64,000 nucleotides of DNA, taken from NCBI RefSeq assembly GCF_003994475.1, contig NZ_RZNY01000008.1, forward strand, positions 1 to 64,000. The letters are read 5' to 3'. Source of the stretch: Paenibacillus anaericanus. GTDB lineage: Bacteria > Bacillota > Bacilli > Paenibacillales > Paenibacillaceae. Both the position numbers and the translations under genes were made by a program. Below are positions 22,213 to 33,120 of this stretch, in pieces. Under the pieces are notes generated by a model. The model saw only the letters and a program-made list of their open reading frames with translations, was not told where the DNA came from and did not search any database. Position 1 is the first letter of the stretch; every line of letters begins with the position of its first letter.

Positions 22213-23700
22213 ATGAAATTGAAACCGTGTTCATTTTGGTTTGTAACAGGCAGTCAGCACTTATATGGTCCAGAGACACTTGATCAAGTGGCAGAGCATT
22301 CACGCACGATCGTCCAGCAAATGGGTAAAGACCCTGTGTTCACGTACCCAATTATTTTCAAGCCAACGGTGAAGACACCGGACGAAATATACAACCTGAT
22401 TATTGAAGCGAATAGCGACGAGACTTGTGCGGGTATTATCACTTGGATGCATACCTTCTCTCCAGCAAAAATGTGGATCAGAGGTCTTTCGCAATTGCAG
22501 AAGCCAATGCTGCACTTCCATACTCAATTTAACCGGGATATCCCTTGGGAAACGATGGATATGGATTTCATGAATCTCAACCAATCTGCACACGGTGACC
22601 GGGAATTTGGCCATATTGGTGCACGGCTTGGTATTGCCCGCAAAATTGTAGTAGGCCATTGGGAAGATGGAGAAGTACGGAGCAGTATTGCAGGCTGGAT
22701 GCGCACGGCGGTTGCTTATGCAGAGAGTCGTGGTCTGAAGGTAGCACGCTTCGGAGACAACATGAGAGAAGTTGCGGTTACCGACGGCGACAAAGTAGAA
22801 GCACAGATCAAGCTCGGCTGGTCGGTTAATGGCTATGGTATAGGCGATCTGGTACAAGTACTTAATGAAGTAAGTGATGAAGAAGTAAAAGCGCTACTGA
22901 ATGAATATGCAGAACAATATACGATTACCAAGGCTGGTTTAAGTGAAGGTCCAGTTCGTGATTCTATTGCGTACCAGGCGAAAGTTGAAATTGCCATGAA
23001 ACGTTTCCTAGAGGCTGGGAATTTCGGAGCGTTTACAACGACGTTCGAAGATTTGCACGGGATGAAACAATTGCCGGGTCTTGCGGTGCAACGGTTGATG
23101 GAACAAGGTTACGGCTTTGCGGGTGAAGGCGATTGGAAGACGGCAGCCCTGACGCGTGTACTCAAAGTACTAGCTAACAACAAGAGCACTTCTTTCATGG
23201 AAGACTACACGTACCATTTTGAACCGGGCAACCATATGATTCTTGGATCGCACATGCTTGAAGTATGCCCTACGATTGCGGCTACAAGACCAACGGTTGA
23301 GGTTCACCCATTAGGCATAGGCGGCAAAGAAGATCCAGCGCGTATTGTCTTTGACGGTCAAGATGGACCAGCGGTAAATGCATCTCTTGTAGATATGGGA
23401 CATCGTTTCCGCTTGCTTGTTAATGTTGTTGATGGTGTGAAAGTGGAGAAAGCATTGCCGAAGCTCCCTGTTGCACGTGTACTGTGGAAACCGCAACCGT
23501 CCTTGCGCGAATCAGCTGAAGCGTGGATTTTGGCTGGTGGTGCCCATCATACGGTTCTGTCCTATGCGATCAATGCCGAGAATTTGATTGACTGGGCTGA
23601 GATGGCGGGTATTGAAGCGGTAATTATTGATAAAGACACCTCAGTACAACGGTTCAAGAATGAGCTGCGCTGGAGTGATGCTGCCTATCGTTTACGGTAA
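22213..23700 (+). CDS. araA: L-arabinose isomerase
   Basis: Converts L-arabinose to L-ribulose in the cytosol, the first step of arabinose use. The 495-residue length and motifs fit AraA: FWFVTGSQHLYGPETL at the start, LHFHTQFNRDIPW, and metal-site regions FTTTFEDLHGMKQLPGL and HMLEVCP. The ribosome site is AGGAGG. It is the first gene of araA-araR-araD-araB-araM and has two AraR boxes at its promoter. High confidence. Confidence 0.97.
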   Translation: MKLKPCSFWFVTGSQHLYGPETLDQVAEHSRTIVQQMGKDPVFTYPIIFKPTVKTPDEIYNLIIEANSDETCAGIITWMHTFSPAKMWIRGLSQLQKPMLHFHTQFNRDIPWETMDMDFMNLNQSAHGDREFGHIGARLGIARKIVVGHWEDGEVRSSIAGWMRTAVAYAESRGLKVARFGDNMREVAVTDGDKVEAQIKLGWSVNGYGIGDLVQVLNEVSDEEVKALLNEYAEQYTITKAGLSEGPVRDSIAYQAKVEIAMKRFLEAGNFGAFTTTFEDLHGMKQLPGLAVQRLMEQGYGFAGEGDWKTAALTRVLKVLANNKSTSFMEDYTYHFEPGNHMILGSHMLEVCPTIAATRPTVEVHPLGIGGKEDPARIVFDGQDGPAVNASLVDMGHRFRLLVNVVDGVKVEKALPKLPVARVLWKPQPSLRESAEAWILAGGAHHTVLSYAINAENLIDWAEMAGIEAVIIDKDTSVQRFKNELRWSDAAYRLR

Positions 23701-23773
23701 GTTGAGATACCGCTAACGTTCTCCGGCCTATGGTACAATATGGTGTATAAAAATAGTGCATTGGCTGAGGTGA

Positions 23774-24871
23774 ATGATGAATAATAGGCGGATTCCAAAA
23801 TATATGCAGTTAAAAAATGAATTGCTGTCGTGGCTTCAATCAGGACGGCTGAAACCCGGCAAACAATTCCCTTCGGAGAATGAGATTGCGGAGCAATTCA
23901 GTCTAAGTCGTCAAACGGTGAGACAAACTTTCGGTGAGTTGGAGAAGGAAGGCTGGTTAGAGCGGATTCAAGGTAAAGGAACCTTTGCTAGGAATCCTCT
24001 ACGACGCGATGGTGAACAGGTTAAGACGATCGGGATCATCACAACGTATATTTCAGACTATATTTTTCCACATATCGTAAGGGGTGCAGAGGCTGAGCTG
24101 CGGAACCAGGGATATCGCCTCCTTCTTTCTAGCACGGATAACAACAAAGAGAAGGAAATGGAAAGCCTACAATTGATGACGAGTCAACCGCTTAGCGGCC
24201 TGATCATCGAACCAACCAAGAGTGCAGAGGGTAATCCGAATCTAGGATATTTTCTGGAACTGCAAGAGAAAGGCATTCCATATCTGATGATCAATGAGAA
24301 GTATCGTGAATTGGAATGTCCATGCCTTAAGGTAGACGATGAGATGGGCGGTTACAAAGCGGCACGTCATTTATTGGAGAATGGTCATAGATCTATCGCT
24401 GGTTTTTTCAAAAGAGATGACCTACAAGGTGTGAATCGACTTAAAGGTTTTCTGACGGCGCATCGGGAGTTTGGGGTTACGGTTTCTCCTCAGAGAGTAG
24501 TAACTTATACGACGGAGCAAAAGAGTGATCTTCCTATTCAAATTGCGAAGGAATTGCTCAGCGTGGGAGTAGAGGAACGCCCTACCGCTTTTGTCTGTTA
24601 TAACGACGAATTGGCGATGAATCTGATGGAGGTCGCGACGCAGAATGGGTTATCTATCCCTGAAGATGTGTCTTTCATCGGATTCGATGATTCCAGTCTG
24701 GCTGTGGCTTCGGGAACGAAGCTGACCACACTAACGCATCCCAAGACCGAGATGGGTGAACTAGCAGCTAAGCAATTGATCGAAATGATCCAGCAGGGAG
24801 CTGTATTGGGAGATACGGTGTTCCAGCCGGAATTAATACAACGCGAATCGGTATTTACCCGAAAATTATAG
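23774..24871 (+). CDS. araR: Arabinose repressor AraR (GntR N-terminus, LacI-type C-terminus)
   Basis: A repressor released by L-arabinose. Residues 1-75 are a GntR winged helix ([20 protein letters not shown]), and residues 80-365 are a periplasmic-binding-like domain ([49 protein letters not shown]). This chimeric design is diagnostic of AraR. The gene lies between araA and araD; a possible extended -10 (TGGTACAAT, 23731-23739) may give it separate expression. Its operators are the TTGTACGTACAA boxes at 22120 and 25791. High confidence. Confidence 0.95.
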   Translation: MMNNRRIPKYMQLKNELLSWLQSGRLKPGKQFPSENEIAEQFSLSRQTVRQTFGELEKEGWLERIQGKGTFARNPLRRDGEQVKTIGIITTYISDYIFPHIVRGAEAELRNQGYRLLLSSTDNNKEKEMESLQLMTSQPLSGLIIEPTKSAEGNPNLGYFLELQEKGIPYLMINEKYRELECPCLKVDDEMGGYKAARHLLENGHRSIAGFFKRDDLQGVNRLKGFLTAHREFGVTVSPQRVVTYTTEQKSDLPIQIAKELLSVGVEERPTAFVCYNDELAMNLMEVATQNGLSIPEDVSFIGFDDSSLAVASGTKLTTLTHPKTEMGELAAKQLIEMIQQGAVLGDTVFQPELIQRESVFTRKL

Positions 24872-24902
24872 AGGGAAAATCAGAGGAAGGAAGTGGCCGG
24901 TA

Positions 24903-25592
24903 ATGCTAGAGGCGCTTAAACAACAAGTGTTGGAAGCAAATTTAGAGTTGCCCAAATATGGGCTGGTTACTTTTACATGGGGAAATGTGAGTGGAATTGA
25001 TCGAGAGAGCGGTTTGTTTGTAATTAAACCTAGCGGTGTGCCTTATGAAGATTTGAGAGCAGAGCAGATGGTTGTTGTAGACCTAGAAGGCAACGTGGTT
25101 GAAGGAGATTTACGTCCGTCTTCAGATACTCCGACTCATATGGTGTTGTATAATTCATTTCCCGATATTGGGGGTGTTGTACACACGCATTCTCCTTGGG
25201 GCACGAGTTGGGCGCAGGCTGGACGTGCGCTTCCGGCTTATGGAACGACGCATGCTGATTATTTTTACGAAGAGATTCCGGTTACTCGTCCTATGACGAA
25301 GGAAGAGATTAATGGAGCTTATGAGCTCGAGACGGGGAATGTGATCGTAGAGCGTTTCGCTGATATCGATCCGAACCAGGTACCTGGAGTTCTCGTTCAT
25401 GCCCATGCACCATTTGTTTGGGGAAAAGATGCCCACAACGCCGTCCATAACGCCGTAGTTCTGGAAGAGGTAGCTAAAATTGCCGCCCGGATGTTGCAAC
25501 TCAACCCAGATACCGCTCCCATGGACCAAACACTATTGGATCGCCACTTCCTACGTAAACACGGCGCCAATGCCTATTACGGACAGAAATAG
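24903..25592 (+). CDS. araD: L-ribulose-5-phosphate 4-epimerase
   Basis: Epimerises L-ribulose-5-phosphate to D-xylulose-5-phosphate, which enters the pentose phosphate pathway. The class II aldolase/epimerase fold is evident: [24 protein letters not shown], the zinc-binding [12 protein letters not shown] and HAHAPFVWG. Its 229 residues are the usual length. It follows araR with GGAAGG upstream. High confidence. Confidence 0.96.
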   Translation: MLEALKQQVLEANLELPKYGLVTFTWGNVSGIDRESGLFVIKPSGVPYEDLRAEQMVVVDLEGNVVEGDLRPSSDTPTHMVLYNSFPDIGGVVHTHSPWGTSWAQAGRALPAYGTTHADYFYEEIPVTRPMTKEEINGAYELETGNVIVERFADIDPNQVPGVLVHAHAPFVWGKDAHNAVHNAVVLEEVAKIAARMLQLNPDTAPMDQTLLDRHFLRKHGANAYYGQK

Positions 25593-25640
25593 TACTATTA
25601 TTAACGTGTTCCGTACTGGTTGAAAGTAGAAGTTTCTACA

Positions 25641-25783
25641 GAGCGTAGCGAAGAGGACGGAATTATTCTGAAGAAGCGAAGCGTTCGCCTTTGCCCTCGG
25701 ATTTCTACCGCTATAGGCGGTTTATAATCAGGAAATCTGAGGGCAACAGCGATCGTAAGAATAATCCGTCATCGTAGCGGTCT
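25641..25783. repeat. Palindromic element, copy B
   Basis: Located between araD and araB. Outer stem GACGGAATTATTCT (25656-25669) pairs with AGAATAATCCGTC (25758-25770). Inner stem GCCCTCGGATTTC (25693-25705) pairs with GAAATCTGAGGGC (25732-25744) through one G-T pair. Conserved cores are as in copy A. Confidence 0.85.
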
Positions 25784-25790
25784 GTCAGAG

Positions 25791-25802
25791 TTGTACGTAC
25801 AA
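25791..25802. promoter_or_regulatory. AraR box upstream of araB
   Basis: Perfect TTGTACGTACAA 29 bases before the araB start, right after the palindromic element. It implies separate AraR control of araB-araM. Confidence 0.8.
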
Positions 25803-25831
25803 TTTACCATCATTCATTTGGAGGGAATCAC

Positions 25832-27502
25832 ATGGGCACAAAATATACCATCGGCGTAGACTATGGCACCCAATCAGGGCGCGCCGTATTAGTCGACTTG
25901 GCGAATGGCCATGAAGTTGCGGATCATGTTACGCCGTATCCACACCATGTTATCGACGAGCGGCTACCCGTGTCGGGCATTAAGCTGGAACATGACTGGG
26001 CGTTGCAACATCCTGACGACTATTTGGAAGTACTACGAAAATCCGTTCCAGCTGTTATTGCGGAATCAGGGATTGATCCTGTTGACGTGATTGGAATTGG
26101 AATCGATTTCACAGCGTGTACGATGTTGCCGATTGATGAAGCAGGAGAGCCTCTTTGCTTCGATGCGGAATTGATTGATCAGCCGCATAGCTGGGTGAAG
26201 TTGTGGAAACATCATGCTGCACAACCCGAGGCCGATAAGATTAATCAAATCGCTGCTCAACGTGGCGAAGCTTTCCTACCGCGGTATGGCGGGAAGATTT
26301 CGTCGGAATGGATGATTGCGAAGATATGGCAAATCCTCGATGAGGCGCCAGAAATTTATGAACGTACCGATCTGTTCTTAGAAGCGACCGATTGGGTTAT
26401 TTCGCAAATGACAGGAAACGTCGTACGAAATAGTTGTACGGCTGGCTATAAGGCAATTTGGCACAAACAAGATGGATTCCCAAGCAAAGAATATTTCAAA
26501 GCATTAGATCCACGATTGGAGAACCTGGTTGATACCAAACTACGCGGTGAGGTTATTGCACTCGGTACCAATGCGGGTGGACTTACAGATAAAATGGCTG
26601 GAATCATGGGTCTCAAACCGGGCATCGCCGTTGCAGTTGGGAACGTGGATGCACATGCAGCAGTTCCTGCAGTTGGTGTTGTAACACCGGGTAAACTGGT
26701 CATGTCGATGGGAACATCGATTTGCCATATGCTGCTGGGTACAGAGGAGAAACAAGTCGAAGGCATGTGTGGTGTAGTAGAGGACGGAATTATTCCTGGA
26801 TTATACGGATATGAGGCTGGGCAATCGGCCGTGGGTGATATTTTTGAATGGTATGTTGAAGAATCACTTCCAGCTTACGTGAAAGAAGCAGCTGCAGCAG
26901 AGGGACTTGGCATTCACCAGTGGCTGGAAAGAGAAGCTGCGACTTACAAACCTGGGCAAACCGGATTACTAGCGCTTGACTGGTGGAATGGTAACCGTTC
27001 CGTTCTAGTTGATACGGATTTAACAGGTCTCATTCTCGGTATGACCTTATTAACCAAACCACAAGAGATTTATCGAACATTGCTTGAAGCAACCGCTTTT
27101 GGTACACGCAAAATTGTAGACGCTTTCCACTCTAACGGAGTAAGTGTTGATGTGCTGTACGCATGCGGAGGATTGCCACAAAAGAACCATTTGTTAATGC
27201 AAATCTACGCGGATGTAACGAATCGTGAGATTGTTATTGCTGATTCCAAGCAGACGCCTGCACTTGGGGCGGCTATGTTTGCAGCGGTAGCAGCAGGGCA
27301 AGGCGCTGGCGGCTATGATACGATCATCGACGCTGCCGAGAAAATGGCACGGGTCAAAGAAGAGACATTTAAGCCGATTCCAGCTAATGTCGAAGTCTAC
27401 GACAGTTTGTATAAGGAATATAGCCAATTGCATGATTATTTCGGCCGCGGCGAGAACGATGTCATGAAACGACTCAAGAATATCAAGAAGTCCTCGGAGT
27501 AG
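25832..27502 (+). CDS. araB: L-ribulokinase
   Basis: Phosphorylates L-ribulose at C5 using ATP. The 556-residue FGGY kinase shows the AraB pattern: [18 protein letters not shown] at the N-terminus, [13 protein letters not shown], the substrate region WMIAKIWQ, and the C-terminal ATP-site [17 protein letters not shown]. The ribosome site is GGAGGG. It has its own AraR box and is separated from araD by a palindromic element. High confidence. Confidence 0.97.
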   Translation: MGTKYTIGVDYGTQSGRAVLVDLANGHEVADHVTPYPHHVIDERLPVSGIKLEHDWALQHPDDYLEVLRKSVPAVIAESGIDPVDVIGIGIDFTACTMLPIDEAGEPLCFDAELIDQPHSWVKLWKHHAAQPEADKINQIAAQRGEAFLPRYGGKISSEWMIAKIWQILDEAPEIYERTDLFLEATDWVISQMTGNVVRNSCTAGYKAIWHKQDGFPSKEYFKALDPRLENLVDTKLRGEVIALGTNAGGLTDKMAGIMGLKPGIAVAVGNVDAHAAVPAVGVVTPGKLVMSMGTSICHMLLGTEEKQVEGMCGVVEDGIIPGLYGYEAGQSAVGDIFEWYVEESLPAYVKEAAAAEGLGIHQWLEREAATYKPGQTGLLALDWWNGNRSVLVDTDLTGLILGMTLLTKPQEIYRTLLEATAFGTRKIVDAFHSNGVSVDVLYACGGLPQKNHLLMQIYADVTNREIVIADSKQTPALGAAMFAAVAAGQGAGGYDTIIDAAEKMARVKEETFKPIPANVEVYDSLYKEYSQLHDYFGRGENDVMKRLKNIKKSSE

Positions 27503-27536
27503 AGAGAGCTATAGAGTTGAATAAAAGAAAACTGAT

Positions 27537-27669
27537 ATAGCGGAGAGCGCGAAATGATTCTGAAGAAGCGAAGCGTTCGCCTTTGTCCCCCGAATTTTGA
27601 CCTTGCAAAATGATTCAATGAAATTCGGGGGACAACAGCGATCGGAAGAACTTTTCGTGCTCGTAGCCT
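27537..27669. repeat. Palindromic element, copy C
   Basis: Between araB and araM. The inner stem GTCCCCCGAATTT (27585-27597) pairs perfectly with AAATTCGGGGGAC (27621-27633). The outer arms GAGCGCGAAATGATTCT and AGAACTTTTCGTGCTC pair imperfectly. Confidence 0.85.
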
Positions 27670-27749
27670 AATCATAATCAATAGTTCAACTCTATTAAGT
27701 TACCATAGATAGTCGAACAGACGGAGGAGGAACTGTCATCATAAATACT

Positions 27750-28868
27750 TTGGAAATGGCACAGTTTGAAGAGATCGTGCTGGAATCAGGTGCGCTTCAG
27801 CAAGTTGCACCTTATTTGAAGAAACGTGGTTGTCAGCACCTTATCATCGTGGCAGATAAGAATACGTATGAAGCAGCGGGCAGATCGCTAGAACAGAGTT
27901 TACTTGGAGAAAATGAACTGAATGTAGAGTTATGTCTCATTAATCCCAATGAAACAGGCGATGTTGTGGCGGACGAAATATCACTTGTTCAGCTCATGAT
28001 TGAGGTGAAACCAGGGATTACGGATGGTTTGATTGCTGTTGGTTCCGGTACCATCCATGACATCGTGCGTTTTGTTAGTCATAAGACGGGGATTCCTTTT
28101 ATTTCGATTCCAACGGCTACATCTGTTGACGGATTTACATCTGCTGGAGCACCTCTCATCGTGCGTGGCGTGAAAAAGACGTTTCCGGCCGTGCCACCCG
28201 TTGCCATCTTTGCTGATCTAGATATACTTACCAAGGCTCCGCAACCTCTTGTAGCTGCAGGGTTTGGTGATATGCTTGGCAAATACACCGCCTTGTTTGA
28301 TTGGAAGTTTTCTCATCTTACAGCGGGCGAACCCTACAATGAACAAGCGGCAATCATCACGGAACGTGCGCTCATCTCCTGTGTAGAGCATGCTCATGAG
28401 ATTGGAAAGCGCTCTGAGCAGGGTATCCGCATCTTAATGACGGCTCTGATTGAATCAGGTATTGCTATGCTGTTGTTCGGACAGTCTCATCCAGCTTCTG
28501 CCGCAGAACATCACGTTTCACATTATTGGGAAATGGAGTACTTGCGACGCGGAAATAGAGCGCTGCTGCATGGTGCGAAGGTAGGCGTGGCTTGTGCTGA
28601 AATTTCGCGTGTATATCATGATGCGGTTGAACGTGGAGTTTTCCCAGGACAAGAGCCAAGTGTGCTCCGTGAGTTCGAGGGACAAATCACCGCGTGGTTG
28701 GCTGAGGTTCCTTCGGAATCACTTATCCGCGAACTATTGAGGCAGGCAGGTGGGCCAACGGATCGGCGGGAACTGGGGATTGACGATGAATTGTTAGAAC
28801 GTAGTCTTGCTGAAGCTCACAAGGTCCGCGATCGACGCACCTTGCTGCGGGCACTAAATGAGGCTTGA
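27750..28868 (+). CDS. araM: Glycerol-1-phosphate dehydrogenase AraM
   Basis: AraM reduces DHAP to sn-glycerol-1-phosphate with NAD(P)H and a divalent metal; in Bacillus it lies in the ara operon. Motifs are AVGSGTIHDIVRF (nucleotide binding), TATSVDGFTSAGAP, and metal ligands in HPASAAEHHVSHYW and LLHGAKVG. The start is uncertain: the shown TTG at 27750 is 20 bases from GGAGGAGG, whereas an in-frame ATC at 27738 and ATA at 27741 are better spaced and ATG 27756 is further away. The last gene of the ara operon, followed by a strong terminator. Family is firm. Confidence 0.92.
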   Translation: MEMAQFEEIVLESGALQQVAPYLKKRGCQHLIIVADKNTYEAAGRSLEQSLLGENELNVELCLINPNETGDVVADEISLVQLMIEVKPGITDGLIAVGSGTIHDIVRFVSHKTGIPFISIPTATSVDGFTSAGAPLIVRGVKKTFPAVPPVAIFADLDILTKAPQPLVAAGFGDMLGKYTALFDWKFSHLTAGEPYNEQAAIITERALISCVEHAHEIGKRSEQGIRILMTALIESGIAMLLFGQSHPASAAEHHVSHYWEMEYLRRGNRALLHGAKVGVACAEISRVYHDAVERGVFPGQEPSVLREFEGQITAWLAEVPSESLIRELLRQAGGPTDRRELGIDDELLERSLAEAHKVRDRRTLLRALNEA

Positions 28869-28889
28869 ACTGAATTCCTAATAAAAGAT

Positions 28890-28940
28890 AAAGAGGGACC
28901 CCAAAGCCATGAACATGACTTTTAGGGACCCTCTTTTTTT
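28890..28940. terminator. Bidirectional terminator after araM
   Basis: AAAGAGGGACCC...AGGGACCCTCTTT hairpin followed by seven T. It also covers the stop of the leftward ASCH gene. Confidence 0.85.
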
Positions 28941-29346
28941 ATAGGTCTCCAACCAACTCAAATAACTCCACTATTAAAACCGTCTCGTCTTTCAATTCAA
29001 CGTTAATATCTTTCCACGCTAATCGGTGATCTTCTTGAAATTTATTTACGTCGTCCCCATCTCCTTCTCCTCGCACAAGTCTTAGATCGGGATTACCGAA
29101 GGTAGTCTCAAATACTTCGATCAGTCTAACATTACATCTGGGTATACCTTCTTTATCATAGACGGTTAAAATTTCACCAACGGGTTCATATGTTTCTAGT
29201 AATTCTTTTTCTGAATATTCCTCTTTGGGAGCGCATGTAGCTGTCTTTTCGCCGTTAAGGATTTGTTGGATTAACATCTCACCTATCCCATTGTCATTTT
29301 CCCAACCAAAAATCATTTTATATTTACTTTCTTCAACTTCGGACAT
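28939..29346 (-). CDS. ASCH-domain protein
   Basis: A 135-residue soluble protein with the ASCH signature: the [12 protein letters not shown] segment near residue 30, [20 protein letters not shown], and the C-terminal LIVELFELV strand. ASCH domains are PUA-like RNA-binding folds; some members (YqfB) hydrolyse N4-acetylcytidine. I start at ATG 29346, since GTG 29361 precedes the ribosome site GGAGG. It follows the AraC gene by 27 bases on the same strand and may be co-transcribed. Role here unknown. Confidence 0.78.
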   Translation of the reverse strand: MSEVEESKYKMIFGWENDNGIGEMLIQQILNGEKTATCAPKEEYSEKELLETYEPVGEILTVYDKEGIPRCNVRLIEVFETTFGNPDLRLVRGEGDGDDVNKFQEDHRLAWKDINVELKDETVLIVELFELVGDL

Positions 29347-29373
29347 TTGAAACCTCCACACTTATCATATTTA

Positions 29374-30258
29374 TCACTTGGACGAGCCCGGCGTTATGCT
29401 GCTGCTTCCTTTTCTTTTCTCCTCATCCCGGAACCCCGTGGGTGTTTGGCCAGTTACCTTTTTGAACAACATCGAGAAGTATTTATCATTGCTATATCCG
29501 ACTCGGGCAGCGACTTCGTGCACAGGACAGCTACTCTCTGTTAACAACCGCTTAGACTCTTCAATTCTACGACGAATGAGATAGTTGAAGGGAGAGTCGC
29601 CTAGATCTCTTTTGAACAGGTGAGATAGGTAATGCTGGCTGACATAAAGCGTGTCGGCGATATCCTTTAACGAGATGTTTTGCGTGTAATTTTTATCGAT
29701 AAAATCCTTGGTTCGAATCGTAATTTCATTCTTGCCTTGGAGGGATTGGAACTGGTGCTTCACATCAACAATTCGGTAGATTAGCGTAATGAGGGACATG
29801 AGCAAGTTGTTGCTCAGTGTTTCGTAACCAAGCACTTGGGAGTCGCATTCCTGCAGCATTTCAGATAAATAACTCTCTACTTTAAAAGCATACTTTTCGC
29901 AGGAAATAACGGGATCGACAGATGGAGGCAATAACATGCCTAATGGAACGCCTTCGATATGTAAATTATCGACGCCACAGTAGAACACCTTGAAGGGTCC
30001 GCCGCTTGAGGAACGCTCTTCGTGCTGGATACCGGGATTATAAATGGCCATATCGCCTTGATTCAATGTATAGGTCTTGCCGTTAATGTTAAATTCACCG
30101 GTTCCTTCAACAATGTAGATCATTTCACAGAAATCATGAATTTGTGGGGCTGCATAAAAGGAGTACTCATCGACCACTTGTCCGGCAAAAAGTAATTCTG
30201 GTGTCTTTTTGAAGCGGAAGCGGTCACTCTTGCTGTGGGGAATTTCGATCTTAGGCAC
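29374..30258 (-). CDS. AraC-family regulator with N-terminal cupin
   Basis: A 294-residue sugar-responsive regulator. Residues 20-120 form a cupin ligand domain (PQIHDFCEMIYIVEGTGEFN, LNQGDMAIYNPGIQHEE). Residues 185-280 are the AraC double HTH (ISLKDIADTLYVSQHYLSHL and the second helix set VHEVAARVGYSNDKYFSMLF). It lies upstream of and divergent to YjgB and the fuc genes, which makes the fucose genes a plausible target. That target is inference. Confidence 0.85.
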   Translation of the reverse strand: MPKIEIPHSKSDRFRFKKTPELLFAGQVVDEYSFYAAPQIHDFCEMIYIVEGTGEFNINGKTYTLNQGDMAIYNPGIQHEERSSSGGPFKVFYCGVDNLHIEGVPLGMLLPPSVDPVISCEKYAFKVESYLSEMLQECDSQVLGYETLSNNLLMSLITLIYRIVDVKHQFQSLQGKNEITIRTKDFIDKNYTQNISLKDIADTLYVSQHYLSHLFKRDLGDSPFNYLIRRRIEESKRLLTESSCPVHEVAARVGYSNDKYFSMLFKKVTGQTPTGFRDEEKRKGSSSITPGSSK

Positions 30259-30462
30259 GGTGGTTCCTCCCGTTCAATAATACTTCCATTATATATCATA
30301 GTGGGGAGAGACAACAGAATATAGGTCGTTAATTCGAGGTATTCTTAGGGAATCTAGTATTTTTCTGTTGTTTTGCGATGAGTGAGAAAGGGTAAATATA
30401 AGAGAACTGTCATCTCCCAAAAATAAACATCATAAGTACCATACACAAGGAGGAAGTTCATT

Positions 30463-31056
30463 ATGCGATTAAAACAGCCATTTTTAAAAATCACCATTGC
30501 TGCTGCATTGACGAGTATAGTTGGTATGGGAGCCGTTATATCCAGTTTGAGTTTTCTGCCTGTGAGTCACGCCGCAGCTGCAAGTGTAACTGTAACTGAA
30601 GTAGCTTCGGAGCAAGCTTTGAAAACCTTGAACAGCTTCTATAAACCCGCTCTGAAAGGCCAGTTTCCTGGTTCCGTCAGCGGTCTTACCGTAGGGAAAA
30701 GCACTCGTAAGGACGTGTCCAAACTGATTGGAGAACCGTATGAGAAGGGTGATAACTCGGACGCTTTTGATATCTATCATGCTGAGATGGGTAATCCAGG
30801 TTATGCATTTTCGTTTAGGTTGGACAAGATTCGCGAAATGCGCTATTTTGGTACGAATGTAGAGCGAGGAACCAATATCGGAGGCATCACCATGAACATG
30901 TTACGTAAGAATTGGTATGCCCCTGAGTCCACAACTACCATTAAAAATGGCAAGGCCAAACAAACGAAAATTACCTATCTCCGCGGCCATTATAAATTGG
31001 AGTTTATATTTAACAGCAGCACTGAATTGGATCATATTAATTTGAAGCATTCTTAA
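30463..31056 (+). CDS. Secreted YjgB-like (DUF4309) protein
   Basis: A 197-residue protein with an N-terminal signal sequence: positive start, hydrophobic residues 10-33, and a probable cleavage after SHAAAA near residue 38. The mature part has two alpha/beta repeats typical of YjgB (SGLTVGKSTRKDVSKLIGEP, YFGTNVERGTNIGGITMNML). AAGGAGG precedes the start. Function of the family is unknown; it ends at a terminator, so it is probably monocistronic and not part of the fucose pathway. Confidence 0.75.
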   Translation: MRLKQPFLKITIAAALTSIVGMGAVISSLSFLPVSHAAAASVTVTEVASEQALKTLNSFYKPALKGQFPGSVSGLTVGKSTRKDVSKLIGEPYEKGDNSDAFDIYHAEMGNPGYAFSFRLDKIREMRYFGTNVERGTNIGGITMNMLRKNWYAPESTTTIKNGKAKQTKITYLRGHYKLEFIFNSSTELDHINLKHS

Positions 31057-31103
31057 TCAATTTAAGGAATTCCGAACTTCACACGCGAGATTTGTATATC
31101 ATC

Positions 31104-31138
31104 AGGCCGGTCAGAGCTTCTGACTGGCTTATTTTTAT
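31104..31138 (+). terminator. Terminator after the YjgB-like gene
   Basis: GCCGGTCAGA/TCTGACTGGC stem-loop followed by TTATTTTTATT. Confidence 0.8.
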
Positions 31139-31285
31139 TGAACTAAGAAATGATCACTTATCAAAAAGGTTCACTTTATGGACTATTTGTAGGCGGGCAA
31201 ACAACAACATAGTGGGTTATCGTTTCCGGTTCCTCAATTTAGTATAGGAGTATAATATTCGAACTCCAAGGAGGAATTAACGACT

Positions 31286-33076
31286 ATGATTGAAAGCACT
31301 TACAGATGGAAAGATGGATTTCCTAAGATAGGGATAAGACCAACGATAGATGGAAGAAGAAGAGGCGTGCGTGAGTCGCTTGAAGTACAAACTATGAACC
31401 TGGCAAAAGCCGTAGCGAGATTGCTATCAGAGCAGCTTCGTTATCCGAATGGAGAGCCGGTTGAGTGCGTAATTGCAGATACATGTATTGGTGGTGTTGC
31501 AGAAGCTGCTGCTGCCGCTAAGAAATTCAATACCGCAGAGGTTGGTCTGACAATTACAGTGACACCTTGCTGGTGTTATGGAACAGAGACGATGGATACC
31601 GATCCAAGTCTGCCTAAAGCCGTATGGGGTTTCAACGGTACAGGTAGACCGGGAGCTGTGTATTTGGCGGCGGTGTTGTCAGCTCATGCACAAAAGGGAC
31701 TGCCTGCTTTCGGTATTTATGGCGAGGACGTTCAGGACGAAGGAGATGACCGCATTCCGGCTGATGTGCAAGAGAAACTGCTACGGTTCGCTCGGAGTGG
31801 ACTTGCAGTAGCATGCATGAAAGATCAAGCGTATTTGTCCATGGGCTCCGTATCGATGGGGATCGCGGGTTCCATTGTGAACGACCAATTTTTCCAAGAA
31901 TTTTTGGGTATGCGCAATGAATACATCGATATGAGTGAGTTTACTCGCCGTATGGAAGAAGGAATCTATGATCCCGAGGAATATGAGAAGGCCTTTGCTT
32001 GGGTGAAGGAAAATTGCAAAGAAGGATCAGATAACAATCCTGAACATCTGCAAACATCCCGTGAACGTAAGGATTGGGAATGGGAAATGGTTGTAAAAAT
32101 GACGCTGATTACGCGGGATTTGATGATCGGTAACCCACGCTTGGCTGAACTTGGTTATGGAGAAGAAGCGCAAGGACACCATGCCATTGTCTCCGGCTTC
32201 CACGGTCAACGCCAGTGGACAGATCATGCTCCAAATGGTGATTTCATGGAAACGATACTTAATTCCTCATTCGATTGGAATGGCAAACGTTCTCCTTACA
32301 TGGTGGCAACCGAAAACGATAGCCTGAACGGAATCGGCATGTTGTTTGGTTATTTGCTCACGAATACAGCGCAAATTTTCGCCGATGTTAGAACCTATTG
32401 GAGCTCGGATTCAGTAGAACGGGTGACTGGACATAAGTTGGAAGGTCGTGCAGCTAACGGAATTTTACACTTGATCAATTCAGGATCTGCAACGCTGGAT
32501 GGCACGGGAGAACAAATGAAAGATGGCAAACCTGCCATGAAGCCTTTCTGGGAAATAAGTGATGAAGAAGTAGAGAACATGCTGAAGGCTACCCAGTGGC
32601 GTCCAGCATCTGTCGAGTATTTCCGTGGCGGTGGATTCTCCACTGACTATCTCACACGTGGGGAAATGCCGATGACTATGGCACGCCTCAACTTGGTGAA
32701 GGGACTTGGTCCCGTGCTGCAGATCGCAGAAGGCTATTCCGTAGAATTACCAGAGCTTGTACACGAAACATTGGATAATCGTACAGACCCAACTTGGCCG
32801 ACCACTTGGTTTGTGCCGAATCTGACAGACAACGGCGCATTTACAAGCGTGTATGACGTAATGGACAATTGGGGCGCTAATCACGGCGTGATCAGCTACG
32901 GTCATATCGGAGCCGACCTGATCACTCTAGCTTCCATACTTCGTATCCCAGTTAGCATGCACAATGTGCCCAAAGAAAAAGTATTCCGTCCACGAGCTTG
33001 GGGACTGTTCGGAACAGAGCAAGCCGAGAACGCCGACTTCCGCGCCTGCGCCAACTTCGGACCTCTCTATAAATAA
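31286..33076 (+). CDS. fucI: L-fucose isomerase
   Basis: Isomerises L-fucose to L-fuculose (also D-arabinose) with a Mn2+ cofactor. The 596-residue length and motifs are typical: [49 protein letters not shown], the metal residues in [17 protein letters not shown] and [20 protein letters not shown]. It heads a fucose set with fucA, a kinase and fucU. A TATAAT at 31251-31256 lies upstream. High confidence. Confidence 0.96.
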   Translation: MIESTYRWKDGFPKIGIRPTIDGRRRGVRESLEVQTMNLAKAVARLLSEQLRYPNGEPVECVIADTCIGGVAEAAAAAKKFNTAEVGLTITVTPCWCYGTETMDTDPSLPKAVWGFNGTGRPGAVYLAAVLSAHAQKGLPAFGIYGEDVQDEGDDRIPADVQEKLLRFARSGLAVACMKDQAYLSMGSVSMGIAGSIVNDQFFQEFLGMRNEYIDMSEFTRRMEEGIYDPEEYEKAFAWVKENCKEGSDNNPEHLQTSRERKDWEWEMVVKMTLITRDLMIGNPRLAELGYGEEAQGHHAIVSGFHGQRQWTDHAPNGDFMETILNSSFDWNGKRSPYMVATENDSLNGIGMLFGYLLTNTAQIFADVRTYWSSDSVERVTGHKLEGRAANGILHLINSGSATLDGTGEQMKDGKPAMKPFWEISDEEVENMLKATQWRPASVEYFRGGGFSTDYLTRGEMPMTMARLNLVKGLGPVLQIAEGYSVELPELVHETLDNRTDPTWPTTWFVPNLTDNGAFTSVYDVMDNWGANHGVISYGHIGADLITLASILRIPVSMHNVPKEKVFRPRAWGLFGTEQAENADFRACANFGPLYK

Positions 33077-33105
33077 CCCCCGCATGTGGGGGTTGCACTT
33101 TTTTT
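33075..33105 (+). terminator. Terminator after fucI
   Basis: AACCCCC-GCATGT-GGGGGTT hairpin, then GCACTTTTTTT. It separates fucI from fucA. Confidence 0.7.
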
Positions 33106-33120
33106 CGTAATTTCAGCAGT

